Assembly (NCBI RefSeq): GCF_002563655.1
Contig: NZ_PDIY01000001.1
Location: 2,702,001 to 2,766,000, forward strand
DNA from: Bacillus sp. es.034
GTDB taxonomy: Bacteria; Bacillota; Bacilli; Bacillales; Bacillaceae_B
Length of the DNA: 64,000 nucleotides
Direction of reading: 5' to 3'
In this document: in pieces, positions 18,350-26,998 of the stretch
Numbering within the stretch: position 1 is the stretch's first letter
Layout of the letters: every line of letters begins with the position of its first letter
Notes under the pieces: model-generated
The model's input: only the letters and a program-made list of their open reading frames with translations
Database searches by the model: none
Told to the model about the DNA's origin: nothing
Position numbers and translations under genes: made by a program

Positions 18350-18387
18350 AAAAAAGAGCGGGTGACAGAGTCATCCGTTCTTTTTTT
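18350..18387 (+). terminator. Terminator after brxA
   Basis: AAAAAAGAGCGGGTGAC pairs with GTCATCCGTTCTTTTTTT (one G-U/mismatch region) and ends in seven T. Confidence 0.85.
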
Positions 18388-18444
18388 GTGGTAGGATAAT
18401 GAAAAGATGCTAGAAAAACGAATATCCAAAGGAGAATCACTAAC

Positions 18445-19221
18445 GTGTTTGTCACCACTTGTGGAAGAACCAATCAGAACGTAATAGATAAAGCGCATGA
18501 AGCAGCCGATCTCCTTTCTATACCATATATCCCGAGGAAAAAAAGATCGATTCGCCACCATATGGAAAAAGTTGATGAGAACTGCCTTGTCATCGGGAAA
18601 GAACGGCTTGAGCTTCACACGCGGGAAGGGAAGAGCGAGCCATTCTTTTTCCATCCAAACTCCGCATCCTTCCGAATCAAGAGGCTTATGAGGGGGGAAA
18701 AGGATCCACTCATAGAAGCAGCAGACCTTAAGGAAGGCATGAGCTTTCTGGACTGCACCCTTGGACTTGCTTCAGATAGTATCATCGCGAGTCATATCGT
18801 AGGGGAAGAAGGGGCGGTAACTGGGATTGAAGCGAATAAATTCATTGCCCATATCGTTCATCAGGGACTACAGGAATGGAACTCCCCGCTTCCTGCGTTA
18901 AATCGGGCCATGAAACGTATAAACGTTCTCAATGGGCATTTTGACCAGGAACTAAAGAAATTCAGGAATGATGCATTCGACGTCGTGTACATCGATCCCA
19001 TGTTTGAAGAAGCATTGACCGATTCACATGGAATCAATCCCATCAGACAATGGGCAAGCTATACCGGGGTTACAAAAGAAGGAATAGAAGAAGCGAAACG
19101 AGTAGCCAAAAAGCGGGTCGTACTAAAAGAACACTATCAATCACCACTATTCGAAGAAATGGGCTTTGAAGTTATAAAAAGGCCATCCGCCAAGTTTCAC
19201 TTTGGGGTGATCCGGTTATAA
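18445..19221 (+). CDS. ypiP: YpiP-like SAM-dependent methyltransferase
   Basis: 258-residue methyltransferase-fold protein. SAM-binding motif I appears as SFLDCTLGLASDSII (about residues 97-111), with VVYIDPMFEE as the (D/N)PPY-like catalytic segment. The pattern resembles the RsmJ/PF04445 group that methylates 16S rRNA, but the substrate here is inference. GTG 18445 with CAAAGGAG. In B. subtilis ypiP is also near ypjP and yphP. Confidence 0.83.
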   Translation: MFVTTCGRTNQNVIDKAHEAADLLSIPYIPRKKRSIRHHMEKVDENCLVIGKERLELHTREGKSEPFFFHPNSASFRIKRLMRGEKDPLIEAADLKEGMSFLDCTLGLASDSIIASHIVGEEGAVTGIEANKFIAHIVHQGLQEWNSPLPALNRAMKRINVLNGHFDQELKKFRNDAFDVVYIDPMFEEALTDSHGINPIRQWASYTGVTKEGIEEAKRVAKKRVVLKEHYQSPLFEEMGFEVIKRPSAKFHFGVIRL

Positions 19222-19235
19222 AAGACCTAATAAAA

Positions 19236-19260
19236 TAGACAGGCATCCATCGCCTGTCTA
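19236..19260 (+). terminator. Weak hairpin after ypiP
   Basis: TAGACAGGC (19236-19244) pairs with GCCTGTCTA (19252-19260), loop of 7 nt, no clear T tract. It may also end transcription of the small minus-strand ORF that stops at 19273. Confidence 0.45.
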
Positions 19261-19272
19261 ATCCCATAAATA

Positions 19273-19350
19273 TCAATCAGTGAATCCCAGTACAATAAAA
19301 TAACCTAACAGAAGTATGTATCCGATATTGATCATAATTCCAGTATCCAT
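19273..19350 (-). CDS. Candidate 25-aa membrane peptide
   Basis: Small ORF on the minus strand: ATG 19350, TGA 19275-19273, 25 codons. A textbook ribosome site (AAGGAGG, complement of about 19359-19365) is 8 nt upstream. The peptide (MDTGIMINIGYILLLGYFIV, then LGFTD) is almost entirely one hydrophobic helix. No family recognised. It explains most of the ypiP-ypjP intergenic gap. Could be a small membrane-protein regulator or a spore peptide; real translation is inferred only from the ribosome site. Confidence 0.6.
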   Translation of the reverse strand: MDTGIMINIGYILLLGYFIVLGFTD

Positions 19351-19496
19351 CTAGTTATCCTCCTTACAAAGTATCCTCATTAATATACTACCACATAAAG
19401 ATTTTTATATCCTACAAAAAAATGAAACCTTTTTCACTTTTTAATCGTAAGAAGTAGTATAATAATAGACGTATTACATAGGAAAGGACGTTATCT

Positions 19497-20087
19497 ATGT
19501 CGATCTGGCTCAAGAAATCGTTTTTTATCTTACTATCCATCCTGACATTTGGACTTGTTTCACCATCACAGGCCTTCCTGAATGAAGAAAATCATGCCCT
19601 TGCCAAGAATAATGGCAAGCCTTCCACCGTGGAGTCGACTCCAGAGGAAACAAGGGAAGAAGAGTCTGCCATAACCCATGATGTATTCATCGAATCGATG
19701 CTGGTACAAGCAGAAAAAAATGCATATGAAAAATTCGGGACCAAGATCAAGCCTGTCATAGAGGATGAATTTAGATCGGTGATCCTTCCAAAGATTGAAA
19801 AAGCGATAGCGGATACAGCAGCAGAGTTTCCGGAAGAAGACTTAACGTCCCTTACCATTTCAGAAGTACCTCAATACGCTAAAACAGAAAAGATCTTTCA
19901 TATCTATGACGAGCGTTCGGGTGAAGATATCATTCGTTTTCATGTAAGAAAAGACCATCCACCAAAAGATGGCTATTATTTCAATTTTCACTACCATACA
20001 ACACATGACCAATTCCAGGCGCACCATGAACTCGGTAGCATTTTTTGGGATAAAAACACTCCTCCTCAATGGATGAGCGTTTCCTGA
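19497..20087 (+). CDS. ypjP: YpjP-like exported protein
   Basis: 196-residue protein with an N-terminal signal peptide (WLKKSFFILLSILTFGLV, possible cleavage after SQA at about residue 26). The mature part is acidic then mixed, with a His/aromatic C-terminus (YYFNFHYHTTHDQF, HHELGSIFWDKNTPP). Matches B. subtilis YpjP in length and position upstream of thyB. TATAAT at 19458-19463 is a probable -10. RBS GGAAAGGACG. Function unknown. Confidence 0.85.
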   Translation: MSIWLKKSFFILLSILTFGLVSPSQAFLNEENHALAKNNGKPSTVESTPEETREEESAITHDVFIESMLVQAEKNAYEKFGTKIKPVIEDEFRSVILPKIEKAIADTAAEFPEEDLTSLTISEVPQYAKTEKIFHIYDERSGEDIIRFHVRKDHPPKDGYYFNFHYHTTHDQFQAHHELGSIFWDKNTPPQWMSVS

Positions 20088-20108
20088 TCTATCATATAAA
20101 AAGAATCA

Positions 20109-20142
20109 AAGCAAGCACGGGGATGAGCGTGCTTGCTTTTTG
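20109..20142 (+). terminator. Terminator after ypjP
   Basis: AAGCAAGCACG (20109-20119) pairs with CGTGCTTGCTT (20128-20138), followed by TTT. Confidence 0.9.
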
Positions 20143-20241
20143 TTGCTTATCATTAAGAAATGGAAATAATACTCTCTGAAATCGAGACTATCACTATGGT
20201 AAAATAGTAATAGTTGCTTTATAAGAAAAGGAGGGATCAGA

Positions 20242-20931
20242 GTGAAACGTACCTTCATCATCCTTCTGATTACAGTCACTCTTGTCATTCTCTGGACTCA
20301 TACAAATGCTACATACGATGGTACCCTCTTAAAACACTCACCCCTTAAAACGCATGTAAACCTTCAATCCAGTAAGCAGCTGGAAAATATGATCCTTCTA
20401 CCAGAAACGACGTTTGATCAAGAAGAGGCTGTTGCTATGATCAAAAGACTGGATCATATTCCGACATCCTTGTTGGAGTCCGCCGAATCGCATGATATCA
20501 AGATTCGATTATTCCAAACCAAATTAACCGATTTTTCTACGACAAGTCACTTGAAAGGAGTCACCCCAAGAGGGTACACTAATAAAAGTATCACGTGGGA
20601 TGATGTCCCTGGAATAGGTGGTTCCAAGCTTGTATTAGTAAAGATCGGTCATAGCGGGAAAGGAAAAGGGCACAACTCATACAATCTGGAACTTCATGAG
20701 GTCGCCCATAGCATTGATCGGTACGTCTTGACGGATCTGTATTATGAGCTGGAATTCTTACCCCTCTGGAAAAGGGAAGCACCCCGGGTTTTCCCTGGTG
20801 AAGAGTATTTCCTACAATATAAAGAAGAATATTTTGCTGAAACATTTGCAATGTACTATTTGAATCCTGAAACTAGGAATCTACTGAAAGAAAAGGCACC
20901 CGCAACATATCGATTTTTTAAAGAACTATAA
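20242..20931 (+). CDS. Secreted anthrax-lethal-factor-like (ATLF / PPEP-type) metallopeptidase
   Basis: 229-residue protein with an N-terminal signal/anchor (residues 3-20) and a zinc peptidase domain of the M34/ATLF kind. HEVAH is at 152-156 in [12 protein letters not shown], resembling HExxHxxD of lethal factor; the second half [12 protein letters not shown] puts Y193 and E200 seven residues apart, as for Y728/E735 of lethal factor and the equivalent Tyr/Glu of Pro-Pro endopeptidases. PPEP enzymes cut surface proteins at Pro-Pro bonds; the substrate here is unknown. GTG 20242 follows AAAAGGAGGG. Lies between ypjP and thyB, where B. subtilis has ypjQ. Confidence 0.82.
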   Translation: MKRTFIILLITVTLVILWTHTNATYDGTLLKHSPLKTHVNLQSSKQLENMILLPETTFDQEEAVAMIKRLDHIPTSLLESAESHDIKIRLFQTKLTDFSTTSHLKGVTPRGYTNKSITWDDVPGIGGSKLVLVKIGHSGKGKGHNSYNLELHEVAHSIDRYVLTDLYYELEFLPLWKREAPRVFPGEEYFLQYKEEYFAETFAMYYLNPETRNLLKEKAPATYRFFKEL

Positions 20932-20953
20932 ACTAGTAAAAGGTGTGGTCACT

Positions 20954-21748
20954 GTGAAGCAATATTTAGACTTGTGCAAACATGTGCTGGAAAATGGGAC
21001 AAAGAAAGAGGATCGGACGGGAACAGGGACGATCAGTACGTTCGGTTACCAGATGCGTTTTGATTTACAGGAAGGATTCCCCCTTCTTACAACGAAGAAG
21101 TTGCATGTCAAATCCATTATCCATGAACTTCTCTGGTTCTTAAAAGGGGATACCAACGTAGCCTATTTACAGGAAAACGGAGTCCGCATCTGGAATGAAT
21201 GGGCAGATGAAAATGGTGAATTGGGACCAGTATACGGGCATCAATGGAGATCATGGTCAGGTGCAAACGGTGAAACGATCGATCAGATCACCAACCTCAT
21301 CGACACAATCAAACATAACCCCGACTCCAGAAGGATGATCGTCAGCGCATGGAATGTCGCGGATGTAGATCACATGGCTTTGCCTCCTTGTCACTGCCTG
21401 TTCCAATTCTACGTGGCAGATGGTAAATTATCCTGTCAGTTATACCAACGATCTGCCGATGTATTCCTGGGCGTGCCATTTAATATCGCTTCGTATGCTC
21501 TACTTACGATGATGGTGGCACAGGCTTGTGATTTAGAACCAGGTGAATTCGTCCATACATTCGGTGACGTGCATATCTACCAGAATCATGTTGATCAAGT
21601 AAACTTACAGATTTCAAGGGAGCCTAAAGCGTTGCCGAAGCTTGTGATCAATCCCGAAGTCAAAGATATCTTCGGTTTCAACTTCGAAGACTTCAAGCTC
21701 GAAGGATACGATCCCCATCCGCATATCAAAGGAGTCGTGAGTGTATGA
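20954..21748 (+). CDS. thyB: Thymidylate synthase (ThyA/ThyB type)
   Basis: Folate-dependent thymidylate synthase making dTMP from dUMP. Starting at GTG 20954 the protein is exactly 264 residues, the family's standard length; an upstream in-frame GTG at 20945 would overlap the AAAGGTG ribosome site. The catalytic cysteine is in [13 protein letters not shown], the dUMP-binding residues in [20 protein letters not shown] and the C-terminal [10 protein letters not shown] is intact. Overlaps dfrA by 4 nt (ATGA), so DHF produced here is recycled by its operon partner. Confidence 0.97.
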   Translation: MKQYLDLCKHVLENGTKKEDRTGTGTISTFGYQMRFDLQEGFPLLTTKKLHVKSIIHELLWFLKGDTNVAYLQENGVRIWNEWADENGELGPVYGHQWRSWSGANGETIDQITNLIDTIKHNPDSRRMIVSAWNVADVDHMALPPCHCLFQFYVADGKLSCQLYQRSADVFLGVPFNIASYALLTMMVAQACDLEPGEFVHTFGDVHIYQNHVDQVNLQISREPKALPKLVINPEVKDIFGFNFEDFKLEGYDPHPHIKGVVSV

Positions 21749-22230
21749 TTTCGTTTATATGGGCGATGGATCAGAACCAACTGATCGGGAAAGATAATGG
21801 GTTACCTTGGAAACTGCCTGAGGATCTGAAATTCTTCAAAAAGACGACGAACAGTCATGCCATCGTCATGGGAAGAAAGACATTCGATTCCATCGGTAAG
21901 CCGCTGCCTAATCGTGAAAATGTGATTTTGACCAGAAATACAACATTTCAGCAAGAAGGCTGCCTTGTCATGCATTCTGTTGAGGAAATACTGAAGTGGT
22001 CTAAAGAAAAAGGCGGAGAAATTTTTATCATGGGTGGAAGAGAAATATATAAACAGTTCATCCCCCATGTAGAAAGATTATATGTCACACACATCCATCA
22101 TGAATTCGAAGGGGATACGAGCATGCCCCGCATCCCCTGGGAAGAGTTTACCTGCGTTTCTTCAGAAAAAGGGATAAAGGATGAAAAAAATCCTTACAAC
22201 TACGAATTTAAGGTCTATGTAAGAAAATAA
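21745..22230 (+). CDS. dfrA: Dihydrofolate reductase
   Basis: 161-residue DHFR reducing the dihydrofolate formed by ThyB. Signature residues: [26 protein letters not shown] is split as ANxxIGxxxxLPW and the acidic Asp/Glu of the active site in EDLKFFK; also [20 protein letters not shown] and [12 protein letters not shown]. Start overlaps the thyB stop (ATGA). Closed by a long perfect bidirectional hairpin. Confidence 0.97.
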   Translation: MISFIWAMDQNQLIGKDNGLPWKLPEDLKFFKKTTNSHAIVMGRKTFDSIGKPLPNRENVILTRNTTFQQEGCLVMHSVEEILKWSKEKGGEIFIMGGREIYKQFIPHVERLYVTHIHHEFEGDTSMPRIPWEEFTCVSSEKGIKDEKNPYNYEFKVYVRK

Positions 22231-22277
22231 GACCAATAATAAAAGTCCAGCCAGTGGCTGGACTTTTATTATTGGTC
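22231..22277. terminator. Bidirectional terminator between dfrA and yplQ
   Basis: A 22-bp perfect stem (22231-22252 with 22256-22277) around a 3-nt loop, core AAAAGTCCAGCC / GGCTGGACTTTT. Strong on both strands for the convergent genes. Confidence 0.92.
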
Positions 22278-22282
22278 GAATC

Positions 22283-22921
22283 TTACACATAGAACAAAAT
22301 ACAAAAATACATAAAACCGCTGCCGGCAAGGACGAACAGGTGCCAGATGGCGTGATTGTAAGGAAGCTTGTTCCACACGTAGAAGATGGCACCGACGGAG
22401 TACATGATCCCTCCTGTTAAGAGAAGTCCGAATCCTGCCCCTGTCAAACTGGCATATAATGGTTTGATCGCAATGATCACGAGCCAGCCCATCACAAGAT
22501 AGAATAGAGTGGATACCACTTGGTAGCGTTGAACAAAATAACACTTGAACACGATCCCCACTATGGCAAGACCCCATACTATTCCAAATAAAGTCCATCC
22601 TAATGCGCCTCTCACACTGACAAGCATAAATGGCGTATACGTTCCTGCGATCAGCACATAAATGGCCGAATGATCCAATATCGCAAACAAATTTTTCACC
22701 TTTGAAGGCTTAAAGCTGTGCAAGAGTGTTGAAAATAAGTAAAGAAGAATCATGGAAGCCCCGAATATCGAGAAGCTGACAATATGCCAGGCAGATCCTT
22801 CGTGGACGGCAAAAATGATTAACATCACTAATGCAGGAATGCTGAGAATCAATCCAATCCCATGGGTGATGGCGTTCGCAACTTCTTCTTTCCAATTGGA
22901 AAAATCGAAATCATAGGTCAA
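22283..22921 (-). CDS. yplQ: Hemolysin III family (PAQR-like) membrane protein
   Basis: 212-residue protein with seven hydrophobic segments. Zinc-site residues of the PAQR/hemolysin III family are present: H in STLLHSF, D/H in AILDHSAIY and HxxxH in NHAIWHLFV. The N-terminal EEVANAITHGIG is the family start. Family enzymes may be ceramidase-like hydrolases; in bacteria the role is unsettled and 'hemolysin' is historical. TTG 22921 with AGAAAGGATG about 10 nt upstream. Same position behind dfrA as B. subtilis yplQ. Confidence 0.9.
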   Translation of the reverse strand: MTYDFDFSNWKEEVANAITHGIGLILSIPALVMLIIFAVHEGSAWHIVSFSIFGASMILLYLFSTLLHSFKPSKVKNLFAILDHSAIYVLIAGTYTPFMLVSVRGALGWTLFGIVWGLAIVGIVFKCYFVQRYQVVSTLFYLVMGWLVIIAIKPLYASLTGAGFGLLLTGGIMYSVGAIFYVWNKLPYNHAIWHLFVLAGSGFMYFCILFYV

Positions 22922-23037
22922 GGTGGTTTCATCCTTTCTACGATCGTCAAATGGATCGCTTAACGAGTATCATATATTCATGATAATCCTCTTTAGGCTA
23001 TTGTGCAATCATCAACATAGTAAAGGAGTAAAGTATT

Positions 23038-23079
23038 ATGGTTGGATTCGAGTGCGGAATGATGTATATTCCTAAGTAA
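23038..23079 (+). CDS. Possible 13-aa peptide ORF
   Basis: ATG 23038 to TAA 23079, 13 codons, preceded by a very good AAAGGAGT ribosome site. It sits 24 nt before the SRAP gene and could be a leader peptide. Too short to judge by sequence; listed because of the ribosome site. Confidence 0.3.
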   Translation: MVGFECGMMYIPK

Positions 23080-23103
23080 AGAAACAAAGATGAGGTGCCA
23101 AAT

Positions 23104-23754
23104 ATGTGCGGTAGATTTTCTTTGACGACCCCCTTGGAAGAATTGGTAAAACACTATTTGATTGATGAATTTCTTGAAGACTGGCAGCCGAGATACAATA
23201 TCGCTCCATCTCAGAACGTCCTTTCCCTTATTTCCCATAAGGGGAAGAGGAGGGCAGGGGAAATCACATGGGGGCTTGTTCCCCATTGGGCTGACCCCTC
23301 TAAGTGGAAACCATTGATCAATGGCCGAAGTGAAACGCTCCTTGTCAAACCCAGTTTTAAATCCCTTGTGCATTCAAGAAGGATGGTGATCTTTGCCGAT
23401 GGTTTTTATGAATGGAAGAAGGAGGGATCAGGGAGGATTCCAGTAAGGTTCCAATTGAAAGAAGAAACCCCATTTGTATTTGCCGGGTTATGGGACAGGA
23501 ATGGGGAGGTCACCACATCGACCATATTGACAACCGAAGCCAATTCTCTGGTTGAAGATGTACATGAAAGAATGCCTGTGATGCTCACAAGCAGTGAAGA
23601 TATTGAGAAATGGCTCAACACTGATGAATACTCCTTTGATCAGGCTGCATCCGTATTAAAGCCACTTCCACGTGAAATGATGAAGGGTTACCGTGTGTCC
23701 ACCTACGTGAACTCTCCTAATCATGACACATCGGAATGCATTGCTCCGGTATGA
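23104..23754 (+). CDS. SRAP protein (YedK/HMCES-like abasic-site crosslinker)
   Basis: 216-residue SOS response-associated peptidase-fold protein that covalently shields abasic sites in single-stranded DNA. ATG 23104 is certain in principle because the catalytic Cys must be residue 2 (MCGRF); the in-frame ATG at 23095 would bury it. Other conserved parts: PRYNIAPSQ (Asn), NGRSET, RMVIFADGFYEWKK (Glu) and HERMPVML (His). RBS GATGAGGTG. No LexA box recognised in the upstream 180 bp. Confidence 0.93.
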   Translation: MCGRFSLTTPLEELVKHYLIDEFLEDWQPRYNIAPSQNVLSLISHKGKRRAGEITWGLVPHWADPSKWKPLINGRSETLLVKPSFKSLVHSRRMVIFADGFYEWKKEGSGRIPVRFQLKEETPFVFAGLWDRNGEVTTSTILTTEANSLVEDVHERMPVMLTSSEDIEKWLNTDEYSFDQAASVLKPLPREMMKGYRVSTYVNSPNHDTSECIAPV

Positions 23755-23859
23755 TCAGAAGGATAAAAAAATTTTATGCATTTGCACGGTTTGACATTTT
23801 ATGCGGGCGTAAATAGGGTATAATATAGGCATAAACGGGTGAAAAAGAGGATTGATACT

Positions 23860-24111
23860 TTGCTTACCAAAACCATCGAGTTCAAATCAAAGTATGGACG
23901 GAAGGTCAAAATCTCAGAAGTTCCTGTATTGAAGAAAGACAGCCCTCTCTACCTAAGGGTAAATCTCAGGCTGCATCAATTTATCACTAAAGTGATGAAT
24001 CATAATGGGCCTAAGACCATCTTCAGCTTTAGAGAACATTTAAAGAGAACGACGAAATGGTCAGAGTACGAAGAAATTTATCAATCAGAAGAGTTAAAGA
24101 ATAATGCATAA
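23860..24111 (+). CDS. ypmP: DUF2535-like protein YpmP
   Basis: 83-residue protein from TTG 23860, with AAAGAGG 9 nt upstream; the alternative GTG 23839 lies before that site. Contains KVKISEVPVL, LRLHQFITKVMN and FSFREHLKRTTKWSEYEE, which I associate with B. subtilis YpmP (83 aa, DUF2535). A perfect TATAAT (23819-23824) precedes it, with TTGACA at an over-long 22-bp spacing. Function unknown. Closed by a long hairpin. Confidence 0.75.
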   Translation: MLTKTIEFKSKYGRKVKISEVPVLKKDSPLYLRVNLRLHQFITKVMNHNGPKTIFSFREHLKRTTKWSEYEEIYQSEELKNNA

Positions 24112-24119
24112 GTTTTACT

Positions 24120-24168
24120 GGGTTCTGATCCTAAAGGCATAGTGATTGCCCTTGGATCAGACCTTTTT
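24120..24168 (+). terminator. Terminator after ypmP
   Basis: GGTTCTGATCC ... GGATCAGACC with inner GGCA/TGCC helix, followed by TTTTTAT. Confidence 0.85.
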
Positions 24169-24249
24169 ATATGACTTCCATTCTGTCAGGGGCAAATCCG
24201 GGCATTTATACATCGATCCATGCCCAATGAGTTAAATGCTTACTATCTA

Positions 24250-24278
24250 TTTAAATCCTCAGCGATTAACGATATAAT
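24250..24278 (+). promoter_or_regulatory. Sigma-A promoter of second degV
   Basis: TTTAAA (24250-24255), 17-bp spacer, TATAAT (24273-24278), about 32 nt before the ATG at 24310. Confidence 0.65.
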
Positions 24279-24309
24279 ACTAATGATATGGGAGATAGGA
24301 TGTGGCAAA

Positions 24310-25152
24310 ATGACCAAAATTAAGATTGTAACAGATTCGACAGTTGATTTATCTGATGAAGTCGTAAAAGAATTGGATATTCATGTGGTTCCTCTGTCCA
24401 TTTCAATTGATGGAGAAACATACTTAGATAGAGTAGATCTTTCACCTTTAAGCTTCTTAGAAAAAATGAAAGCTTCGAAAGAATTACCAAAAAGCTCTCA
24501 ACCGCCTGCAGGGTCATTTGTTGAGCTGTATGATGAATTAGGTAACGATGGATCACGCATTTTATCCATACATATGACCGGCAATATGAGTGGGACCGTT
24601 CGATCGGCAGAGTCTGCTGCGGAGATGTCTTCAGCAGATGTGACGGTAGTAGATTCACGTTTCATTTCAAAAGGGTTGGCGTTCCAGGTGATTGAAGCCG
24701 CCAAACTAGCTCAAGAAGGCAGGTCTATGGATGAAATCCTTGCAGCCATCGAAGAGATCCGTTCCAACACCAAGTTGTTTGTCGTGGTGGATACCCTTGA
24801 AAACCTTGTAAAGGGTGGAAGAATCGGGAAAGGGCGCGCTATGATCGGTTCCCTGCTCAATATCAAACCGATTGCATCACTGGAAGGAGCAGAGTATACT
24901 CCGGTTGCAAAGGTTCGCAGTCACTCACAGGTAGTGAAGTATTTAACTGCACAATTCGTAGAAGACGTGAAAGGAAAGACCATACGGGGAGTTGGACTCG
25001 TCCATGCCGATGGAATGAATCTCGCTCAAAACCTGAAAGCCAAGATTATAGAAAAAACGGGATACGATCAAATCGAAATCGCTCCGACAACCCCTATCAT
25101 CAGTACACATACAGGTATCGGGGCCATTGGTTTCATGTATTACACAGACTAA
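24310..25152 (+). CDS. DegV family fatty-acid-binding protein (second copy)
   Basis: 280-residue DegV/FakB-type lipid-binding protein. ATG 24310 gives MTKIKIVTDSTVDLSDE; the longer frame from 24220 would start upstream of the promoter and is rejected. Motifs: VTDSTVDL, KSSQPPAGSF (S-Q-P loop), HMTGNMSGTVRSAE, GRIGKGRAMIGSLLNIKPI and the C-terminal STHTGIGAIGFMYY. More typical of the main DegV branch than the copy at 13201. Ends in a strong terminator. Confidence 0.92.
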   Translation: MTKIKIVTDSTVDLSDEVVKELDIHVVPLSISIDGETYLDRVDLSPLSFLEKMKASKELPKSSQPPAGSFVELYDELGNDGSRILSIHMTGNMSGTVRSAESAAEMSSADVTVVDSRFISKGLAFQVIEAAKLAQEGRSMDEILAAIEEIRSNTKLFVVVDTLENLVKGGRIGKGRAMIGSLLNIKPIASLEGAEYTPVAKVRSHSQVVKYLTAQFVEDVKGKTIRGVGLVHADGMNLAQNLKAKIIEKTGYDQIEIAPTTPIISTHTGIGAIGFMYYTD

Positions 25153-25154
25153 TG

Positions 25155-25193
25155 AAAAAAGACGAAAGGGTCGATTCCCCTTCGTCTTTTTTT
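25155..25193 (+). terminator. Terminator after second degV
   Basis: AAAAAAGACGAAAGGG pairs with CCCCTTCGTCTTTTTTT, ending in seven T. Possibly bidirectional with the PCYCGC gene. Confidence 0.9.
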
Positions 25194-25228
25194 CTGGATG
25201 AAAAAGACAGCAGGTAACCTGCTGCTTA

Positions 25229-25714
25229 TCATGAAGGCATCGGAGTAGGGGTGGGCTTTGCGTATCCTTCTTTATACTGTTCATCTATGAATGTTCTGAT
25301 TTGCTTGATGGATTCGCCATTCTTATATTTAACGATGGATTCAGCTGCGATTTTCAAGCAAAGCTCACATCTGGTACCGTGGTCGTCCCACACCACTTTG
25401 TCCCCCTCTGTTTTATAGACAAAGCAATTCAGGTTGCTTTCGTGCCCGGCTGAATCCCCGCATCCGCAATAACAGGGAATGTATTTTAGAAGATCAGGAT
25501 TCTTAGCTGCCGAGGAATAGATGAGTTTCATATTGTCATCCTTATCGTCAAGAAATGAGGGAAGGGTGTCGACAGAAGCGGTTTCTTCCCTGATGTCCCC
25601 GTTAGCCGCTGTATGGTCCTTATGAGTGTCTTCATTCTGATCACTTGAACAACCGGCAAGTAATCCTAATAAACCAATCAAACATGTGAAATACAAAAAG
25701 ACATTTTTCTTCAT
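25229..25714 (-). CDS. PCYCGC-motif lipoprotein
   Basis: 161-residue lipoprotein. ATG 25714 follows AAAGGTG; signal peptide with lipobox LLAGC puts the lipid on C22. The mature part contains PCYCGCG, then HESNLNCFVY and RCELCLK, giving seven cysteines, the hallmark of the PCYCGC lipoprotein family of Bacillales. The tail is PTPTPMPS. The cysteine pattern suggests metal or redox binding on the outer membrane face (inference). Solitary; TACAAT upstream (complement of 25746-25751) is a possible -10. A strong hairpin lies upstream at 25760-25787. Confidence 0.87.
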   Translation of the reverse strand: MKKNVFLYFTCLIGLLGLLAGCSSDQNEDTHKDHTAANGDIREETASVDTLPSFLDDKDDNMKLIYSSAAKNPDLLKYIPCYCGCGDSAGHESNLNCFVYKTEGDKVVWDDHGTRCELCLKIAAESIVKYKNGESIKQIRTFIDEQYKEGYAKPTPTPMPS

Positions 25715-25759
25715 ACCAATCACCTTTCATTTTAGATATATAGGTATTGTACCACGCTG

Positions 25760-25787
25760 ACCATAACGGGTTCGTCCCGGTTATGGT
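25760..25787. repeat. Strong inverted repeat between divergent genes
   Basis: ACCATAACGGG (25760-25770) and CCCGGTTATGGT (25776-25787) form an 11-bp stem with one bulge and a TTCGT loop. It lies between the PCYCGC lipoprotein (-) and the nucleoside hydrolase (+) promoters. No long T run, so operator or non-coding role rather than terminator. Confidence 0.55.
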
Positions 25788-25924
25788 TGATTTTATGAAT
25801 ATTCTTGCCACCTCATAACTACATCCAACATATCATAGAAATATAATAGGCAAGAAAGGCTCAAATAGAATTGGGAACGACAGCATTTCCTCTTTATTAG
25901 AGGATGTTTAATGAAGGGAAGTGT

Positions 25925-26920
25925 ATGTGCTTGTCTGATAAAAAAAAAGTCTTGGTGATTTCAGATTTCGGAATCGATGATATCGTCGCAGTACTGTATG
26001 CTTACTATAGCGACACGATTGAAGTCGTTGGAATTGTTTCTGACTATGGGAATGTTTCCAGAAAATCTGCACTAAAAAATGTAAAATACCTGCAAACCAT
26101 TACGGGGATAACCGATATCCCGGTTATCGGTGGTGCGGTCTCTGCCTTGACGGGTACCAGGCCGAAGTTCTATCCAGAGGTTCATGGCGTCGCCGGACTA
26201 GGGCCGATCGTTCCGGATGAAATTGAATTCGACCCATCTGATATAAGTGAAAACTTCTATGAAATCAAGGAACTCATCAATCAATACGCAGGAGAACTCT
26301 ATATTTACTCTGCCGGTCGATTGACCTCATTGGCAACCGCTTTCATTTTGTACCCTGAAACGATGAAGAAGGTGAAAGAATTTTATGTGATGGGTGGGGC
26401 TTTCAATGTTCCCGGAAATGTCACCCCGACCGCAGAAGCCAATTTCTATGGAGATCCTTATGCGGCGAATATCCTGATTCAGCTTGCTCCGAAGAAAATT
26501 CACCTCATTCCATTGGATGTTACAATGTATGCACTCATAACTCCCCTCATGATCGATCAACTTCACGAATTTTATCTGAAATCAAATGATAAGGTTGGCC
26601 AGATCATAAAACCAATGGTTGATTATTATTACGGGTTTTATAAGAAGACCTATCCGGATATTACTGGAAGTCCCCTTCATGATCTAGTGGCCATGTGGGC
26701 CCTTGCCGATGGAGGGAAGATGATATTCGAGGATGTCCCGATACGGGTGGCCGTCAATACGGGCTGTACATTTGGTCAGAGCGTCGGGGATTTCAGGAAG
26801 TCAACGGATAAAGAACCATGGCGGGTCCATAAAATTGCAAAACAATTCCATTACGGTCAATTTATAAAGGAAGTTTTTTCTACTTTGCAATCAGGACCGA
26901 GCCGTCAGGGTTGGCGATGA
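25925..26920 (+). CDS. Nucleoside hydrolase (IU-NH family)
   Basis: 331-residue inosine-uridine type nucleoside hydrolase, releasing ribose and base. ATG 25925 is preferred (AATGAAGGG upstream); ATG 25904 is possible. The Ca-binding start is SDFGIDDIVAVLYA, a variant of the usual DxDxGxDDA: the first Asp position is replaced by S/D spacing but the IDD pair remains. Other parts: GNVSRKSALKNVKYL, the acceptor region YVMGGAFNVPGNVTPTAEANF with ANFYGDP (N, D), and SPLHD near 245. The altered first motif makes substrate and activity uncertain. Solitary. Confidence 0.85.
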   Translation: MCLSDKKKVLVISDFGIDDIVAVLYAYYSDTIEVVGIVSDYGNVSRKSALKNVKYLQTITGITDIPVIGGAVSALTGTRPKFYPEVHGVAGLGPIVPDEIEFDPSDISENFYEIKELINQYAGELYIYSAGRLTSLATAFILYPETMKKVKEFYVMGGAFNVPGNVTPTAEANFYGDPYAANILIQLAPKKIHLIPLDVTMYALITPLMIDQLHEFYLKSNDKVGQIIKPMVDYYYGFYKKTYPDITGSPLHDLVAMWALADGGKMIFEDVPIRVAVNTGCTFGQSVGDFRKSTDKEPWRVHKIAKQFHYGQFIKEVFSTLQSGPSRQGWR

Positions 26921-26998
26921 CCGGTGGATGAGTGTATTAATGTTTTACAGGTAAAGAACCGTGATATAATAATGAAAAGAGTAAGCGAGGTGACAAAT

